From Streptomyces antimycoticus (GTDB lineage Bacteria; Actinomycetota; Actinomycetes; Streptomycetales; Streptomycetaceae), in the NCBI RefSeq assembly GCF_005405925.1, contig NZ_BJHV01000001.1, positions 1 through 64,000 on the forward strand: a stretch of DNA of 64,000 nucleotides, written 5' to 3'. How positions within the stretch are numbered: position 1 is the first letter of the stretch; each line of letters begins with the position of its first letter. The notes beneath the pieces are model-generated. The model was not told the DNA's origin. It saw nothing but the letters and a program-made list of their open reading frames with translations, and did not search any database. Made by a program: the position numbers and the translations under genes. Positions 63,283 through 64,000 of the stretch are shown piece after piece.

Positions 63283-64000
63283 ATGAACGCTTCACGCATC
63301 GCCCTCGTCACGGGCGCCAACCAGGGACTCGGCCGCGCCCTCGTCGAAGGACTCGCGGCCCGTATGAACGATCACGACCTGGTCCTGCTCACCGGCCGCA
63401 GCCACCGGCGGGTGACGGACGCCGTCCGCGAGGTCGCCTCGTTGCCCGGCACGCGCGCCCGCGTCGAGGCCCGGGTCCTGGACGTCACGGACACCGACGC
63501 CATCGCCCGCCTCGCCGAGGAACTGCGTGCCCGGTTCGGCGGGGTCGACATCGTCCTCTCCAACGCGGTCGCCCGGCTGCTGCCCGAGGAGTCGCAGGCC
63601 GAGCGGGCGGATGAGTTCATCGACGTCTCCAACACCGCCACCCACGCGATCCTGCGCTCCTTCGGCCCGGTGCTGCGCCCGGGCGGCCGGCTGCTCGTCG
63701 TGGCCAGCAGCCTGGGCACCCTCGGTCATCTCGACCCGCGGCTGCACCACCTCTTCGACGATGCAAGCCTCGACCAGGTCGAGTACGCGGTCGAGTCCTG
63801 GCGCAGCGCCATCCACCACCGGACCGCGCAGGAGGCGGGCTGGCCGATCTGGCTGAACGTGCCCTCGAAGGTGGCCCAGGTCGCCGCCGTCCGCGCGTTC
63901 GCCGCCGAACGCCGCGAACACGACCTCGCCACCGACACGCTGATCGCGGCCGTGTGCCCCGGCATGGTCGACACCGCCACCTCGCGCCCCTGGTTCAGCG
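63283..64000 (+). CDS. SDR-family oxidoreductase, runs past the window end
   Basis: From the ATG at 63283 the frame is open to base 64000 (239 codons). TGANQGLG binds the nucleotide, VLDVTDTD and VLSNAVAR follow, and LLVVASSLGTLG carries the catalytic Ser. The usual Tyr-x3-Lys region reads WLNVPSKVAQVAAVRAF, with Lys present but no Tyr four residues before it. The CPGMVDTATSRPW motif is typical of carbonyl-reductase-like SDRs. The start is 71 bases from the divergent LysR gene. The C-terminus is not visible. Confidence 0.8.
   Translation, partial: MNASRIALVTGANQGLGRALVEGLAARMNDHDLVLLTGRSHRRVTDAVREVASLPGTRARVEARVLDVTDTDAIARLAEELRARFGGVDIVLSNAVARLLPEESQAERADEFIDVSNTATHAILRSFGPVLRPGGRLLVVASSLGTLGHLDPRLHHLFDDASLDQVEYAVESWRSAIHHRTAQEAGWPIWLNVPSKVAQVAAVRAFAAERREHDLATDTLIAAVCPGMVDTATSRPWFS

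Noticed and set aside
1..64000. CRISPR array, tRNA or rRNA genes
   Set aside because: No regularly spaced short repeats, cloverleaf-like sequences or rRNA stretches were noticed.

Overview
The window is very GC-rich, with strong codon-position bias and many GTG starts and ATGA/GTGA stop-start overlaps. Its gene families (ABC-3C, SpoIIE-type phosphatases, STAS-ANTAR, DUF6131, MmyB-type XRE regulators, helicase-associated repeats) point to Streptomyces or a close actinomycete. It reads as accessory DNA: two different Mu/Tn7-like transposition modules, at least four further IS elements or fragments, many broken genes, and short functional cassettes between them. No rRNA, tRNA or CRISPR array was seen.

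Region 1 (1-13.2 kb) is a Tn7-like island whose left end lies outside the window. It has tniA (DDE transposase), tniB (AAA+ ATPase) and a tniQ whose reading frame continues, through two single-base frame breaks, into ten tandem helicase-associated (HA) domains. Then come a protein fusing an HhH-GPD-like DNA-glycosylase fold to an Apea-like HEPN RNase domain, a small HA protein, and on the opposite strand a three-gene ABC-3C system: DUF4297-type nuclease, middle component 2 and DUF3732 SMC-like ATPase. The simplest reading is a transposon with an unusual target selector and anti-phage cargo.

Region 2 (13.3-18.1 kb) has small hypothetical genes, a dead IS5-family copy, and a Ser/Thr kinase abutting a truncated gene. 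Region 3 (18.2-22.75 kb, minus strand) is a second, unrelated transposition operon: an AAA+ ATPase carrying a transposase-like bipartite DNA-binding region, the DDE transposase, a second small AAA+ ATPase, and a DUF6262-like HTH/coiled-coil protein, all coupled or nearly so.

Region 4 (23-30.2 kb) has a conserved hypothetical, a cNMP-binding protein, a VOC-fold protein, a nonsense-mutated F420/LLM oxidoreductase, a divergent SDR/MarR pair with a clear tandem operator, and a PAS-PAS-GAF-SpoIIE phosphatase. Region 5 (30.2-36 kb) has an intact IS701-family element and a frameshifted LysR / hydrolase / MFS cluster. Region 6 (37-45.8 kb) has a fatty-acid desaturase, a DHFR-family protein with a large upstream stem-loop, a secreted beta-propeller protein, a quinone-oxidoreductase fragment, and an IS5-family (IS427-like) insertion that rewrote the C-terminus of a DHA2-type efflux pump next to its AraC regulator.

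Region 7 (45.9-50.5 kb) has a LysR regulator facing an NmrA-like gene, a DMT-type transporter and an amidohydrolase. Region 8 (50.5-54 kb) is a gene graveyard (IS481, MmyB-type XRE, two SDR fragments) with two tiny stress-type genes. Region 9 (54-64 kb) has a winged-helix regulator, a STAS-ANTAR protein, a beta-lactamase-fold hydrolase, a phosphotransferase, IS5 and Ku fragments, a ferritin-like/hemerythrin cluster, a broken LysR and a divergent SDR that runs off the window.

Many breaks are single-base losses, often in C or G runs. Some could be sequence errors rather than real pseudogenes, and each such entry says so.
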